Shown: positions 12,658 through 14,245 of the stretch, piece by piece | Layout: each line of letters opens with the position of its first letter | Position numbering within the stretch: position 1 is the first letter of the stretch | Source: Lachnospiraceae bacterium UBA4380 | GTDB taxonomy: Bacteria > Bacillota > Clostridia > Lachnospirales > Lachnospiraceae | Reading direction: 5' to 3' | DNA: 14,245 nt | Assembly: GCA_002390025.1 (NCBI GenBank) | Contig: DGRU01000002.1 | Span: 1 to 14,245, forward strand | Program-made: the position numbers and the translations under genes | The notes under the pieces: model-generated | The model's database searches: none | Told to the model about the DNA's origin: nothing | What the model saw: only the letters and a program-made list of their open reading frames with translations

Positions 12658-14205
12658 ATGAGTCACAGACCTGTAGTTTTAATGATCCTGGACGGCTATG
12701 GATTAAATGATAACCCCGAGGCAAATGCGATTGCTATGGCGAATACGCCTGTTATGGACAGACTGATGGCCGAATATCCTTTTAAGAAGGGTTATGCCAG
12801 CGGCATGGCGGTAGGTCTTCCGGACGGCCAGATGGGCAACTCGGAGGTCGGCCATATGAATATGGGCGCAGGCCGTATTGTCTATCAGGAACTGACAAGG
12901 ATCACAAAGGAAATCCAGGACGGTGAGTTCTTTGAGAATCCCGAGATCCTCGCGGCAATCAACAACTGCAAGATCCGCAATTCGGATCTGCATCTCTTCG
13001 GTCTTCTGTCGGACGGCGGTGTTCACAGCCACAATACGCATCTGTACGCTCTCCTTGAAATGGCTAAGCGCAACGGCCTCGACAGGGTCTATGTGGACTG
13101 CTTCCTGGACGGCCGCGACACACCTCCCAGAAGCGGTATCGATTTCCTCGCACAGCTCGAAGAGAAGATGAAAGAGATCGGCGTCGGCAGGATCGCCATG
13201 ATCAGCGGCCGTTACTACGCTATGGACCGTGACAACAACTATGACCGTGTGCAGATCGCATACGATGCTCTGACAAAGGGCGAGGGCGTCAAGGCCAACA
13301 GTTCCGCAGAGGCTATTCAGGCTTCCTATGACCGCGACGAGTCCGATGAGTTCGTCAAGCCCACTGTCATCATGGACGGCGACAAGCCCGTCTCCATGAT
13401 CAAGGACGGCGACTCCGTGGTCTTCTTCAACTTCCGTCCCGACCGTGCCCGCGAGATCACACACTGCTTCTGCGACAATGATTTCAATTTCTTTGACAGG
13501 GGCCCCAGGAAGAAAGTTTTCTTCGTATGCTTCAAGGACTATGATCCCGAGATCCCCAACAAGGAGATCGCCTTCAAGAAGGTCGATGTCACCAACACCT
13601 TCGGTGAGTGGCTGGCTGCCCAGGGAATGAAGCAGGCCAGAATCGCTGAGACCGAGAAATACGCGCACGTCACTTTCTTCTTCAACGGCGGTGTCGAGGA
13701 TCCCAACGAGGGTGAGGACAGGATCCTGGTCCGTTCTCCCAAAGATGTCCCGACCTATGACCTGAAGCCCGAGATGAGCGCCTACGGCGTGCTTGACAAG
13801 CTCCTCGCCGCCATCGATTCAGATAAATATGATGCCATCGTCATCAACTTCGCCAACCCTGACATGGTCGGCCACACGGGCGTCCTGCCGGCAGCCATCA
13901 AGGCAGTCGAAGTTGTCGACGAATGCGTCGGCAAGGCTGTGGACGCGATCATCGCCAAGGGCGGCGTCCTCTTTATCTGCGCTGACCACGGCAACTGCGA
14001 GCAGATGGTCAACTATGAGACCGGCGCCCCCCACACCGCCCACACCACCAATCCGGTTCCCTTCATTCTCGTCAATTATGACAAGGATTACACCATTGCC
14101 GAGGGCGGCGTCCTGGCGGACATTGTTCCCACTCTGATCGAGGTCATGGGCAAGGAACAGCCCAAAGAAATGACCGGCAAATCCCTCCTGGTGAAAAAGG
14201 CCTGA
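12658..14205 (+). CDS. gpmI: 2,3-bisphosphoglycerate-independent phosphoglycerate mutase
   Basis: Cofactor-independent phosphoglycerate mutase, which interconverts 3- and 2-phosphoglycerate in glycolysis and gluconeogenesis through a phosphoserine intermediate with two Mn ions. The 515 residues match the family (about 510). Asp12 (LDGYGLN) is a metal ligand and Ser62 (GQMGNSEVGHMNMG) is the catalytic serine. Further on are LSDGGVHSH, DGRDTPPRSG, the substrate-binding SGRYYAMDRD, NFRPDRAREIT, and the second metal site NFANPDMVGHTG, CADHGNCEQM and PHTAHTTNPVPF. ATG 12658 is chosen on ribosome-site spacing. The codon choice looks biased, as for a highly expressed gene, by eye only. It diverges from glutamine synthetase and no neighbouring glycolytic gene is visible. 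The last 40 bases of the window after the stop hold only a short GTCTGCAGAC palindrome. Confidence 0.97.
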   Translation: MSHRPVVLMILDGYGLNDNPEANAIAMANTPVMDRLMAEYPFKKGYASGMAVGLPDGQMGNSEVGHMNMGAGRIVYQELTRITKEIQDGEFFENPEILAAINNCKIRNSDLHLFGLLSDGGVHSHNTHLYALLEMAKRNGLDRVYVDCFLDGRDTPPRSGIDFLAQLEEKMKEIGVGRIAMISGRYYAMDRDNNYDRVQIAYDALTKGEGVKANSSAEAIQASYDRDESDEFVKPTVIMDGDKPVSMIKDGDSVVFFNFRPDRAREITHCFCDNDFNFFDRGPRKKVFFVCFKDYDPEIPNKEIAFKKVDVTNTFGEWLAAQGMKQARIAETEKYAHVTFFFNGGVEDPNEGEDRILVRSPKDVPTYDLKPEMSAYGVLDKLLAAIDSDKYDAIVINFANPDMVGHTGVLPAAIKAVEVVDECVGKAVDAIIAKGGVLFICADHGNCEQMVNYETGAPHTAHTTNPVPFILVNYDKDYTIAEGGVLADIVPTLIEVMGKEQPKEMTGKSLLVKKA

Positions 14206-14245
14206 TGCCTGTCTGCAGACGCTGCAGATCGGACTGGCGGATCAG

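Noticed and set aside
1..14245. Search for a novel multi-gene defence, mobile or biosynthetic system
   Set aside because: Every sizeable gene belongs to a known housekeeping family in an expected or near-expected order. There are no hypothetical clusters, transposases, integrases or attachment sites.

Overview
The window looks like core chromosome of a Clostridia bacterium, most likely a Lachnospiraceae-type member of the Bacillota. The evidence is the order yicC-remA-gmk-rpoZ-rimO-pgsA, a RemA protein, an RqcH/NFACT protein, a large type III glutamine synthetase, strong AGGAGG-like ribosome binding sites and hairpin-plus-U terminators. The base composition is moderately GC-rich by eye, with AT-rich intergenic patches. 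I see no mobile element, CRISPR array, rRNA, tRNA or phage gene.

Layout, left to right. (1) 1-380: the C-terminal end of glycogen synthase glgA (+), closed by a clear intrinsic terminator. (2) 400-2341: a 15-bp minisatellite of about ten units, then a MurJ/SpoVB/YtgP-type lipid-linked oligosaccharide flippase (+). (3) 2342-2550: a convergent intergenic region with three 18-bp AT-rich repeats, degenerate 26-bp repeats and a terminator facing the next gene. (4) 2551-4362: the RqcH/NFACT ribosome-quality-control gene (-). (5) 4363-4567: a divergent promoter region. (6) 4568-9884: a tight co-directional cluster (+) of yicC (endoribonuclease family), remA (DNA-binding regulator), gmk (guanylate kinase), rpoZ (RNA polymerase omega), rimO (ribosomal protein S12 methylthiotransferase), pgsA-type CDP-alcohol phosphotransferase and thiamine pyrophosphokinase. 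(7) 9885-10154: a convergent region with a strong bidirectional terminator. (8) 10155-12248: type III glutamine synthetase (-). (9) 12249-12657: a divergent control region with two promoters, three 12-bp direct repeats and a leader of about 150 nt that can fold. (10) 12658-14205: cofactor-independent phosphoglycerate mutase gpmI (+).

The central cluster joins RNA turnover, GMP-to-GDP phosphorylation, RNA polymerase assembly, ribosome modification, phospholipid synthesis and thiamine diphosphate formation. This is a growth-linked housekeeping set. A good sigma-A promoter drives yicC, rpoZ/rimO and pgsA/TPK overlap by a few bases, and no internal terminator is evident, so it probably works as one operon.

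I found no convincing new multi-gene system. The items most worth a second look are the long, purely acidic tail on omega, the foldable gpmI leader with its upstream 12-bp repeats, the overlapping divergent promoters between rqcH and yicC, the Asp-to-Glu change at the key RqcH position, and the repeat arrays on both sides of the flippase gene.
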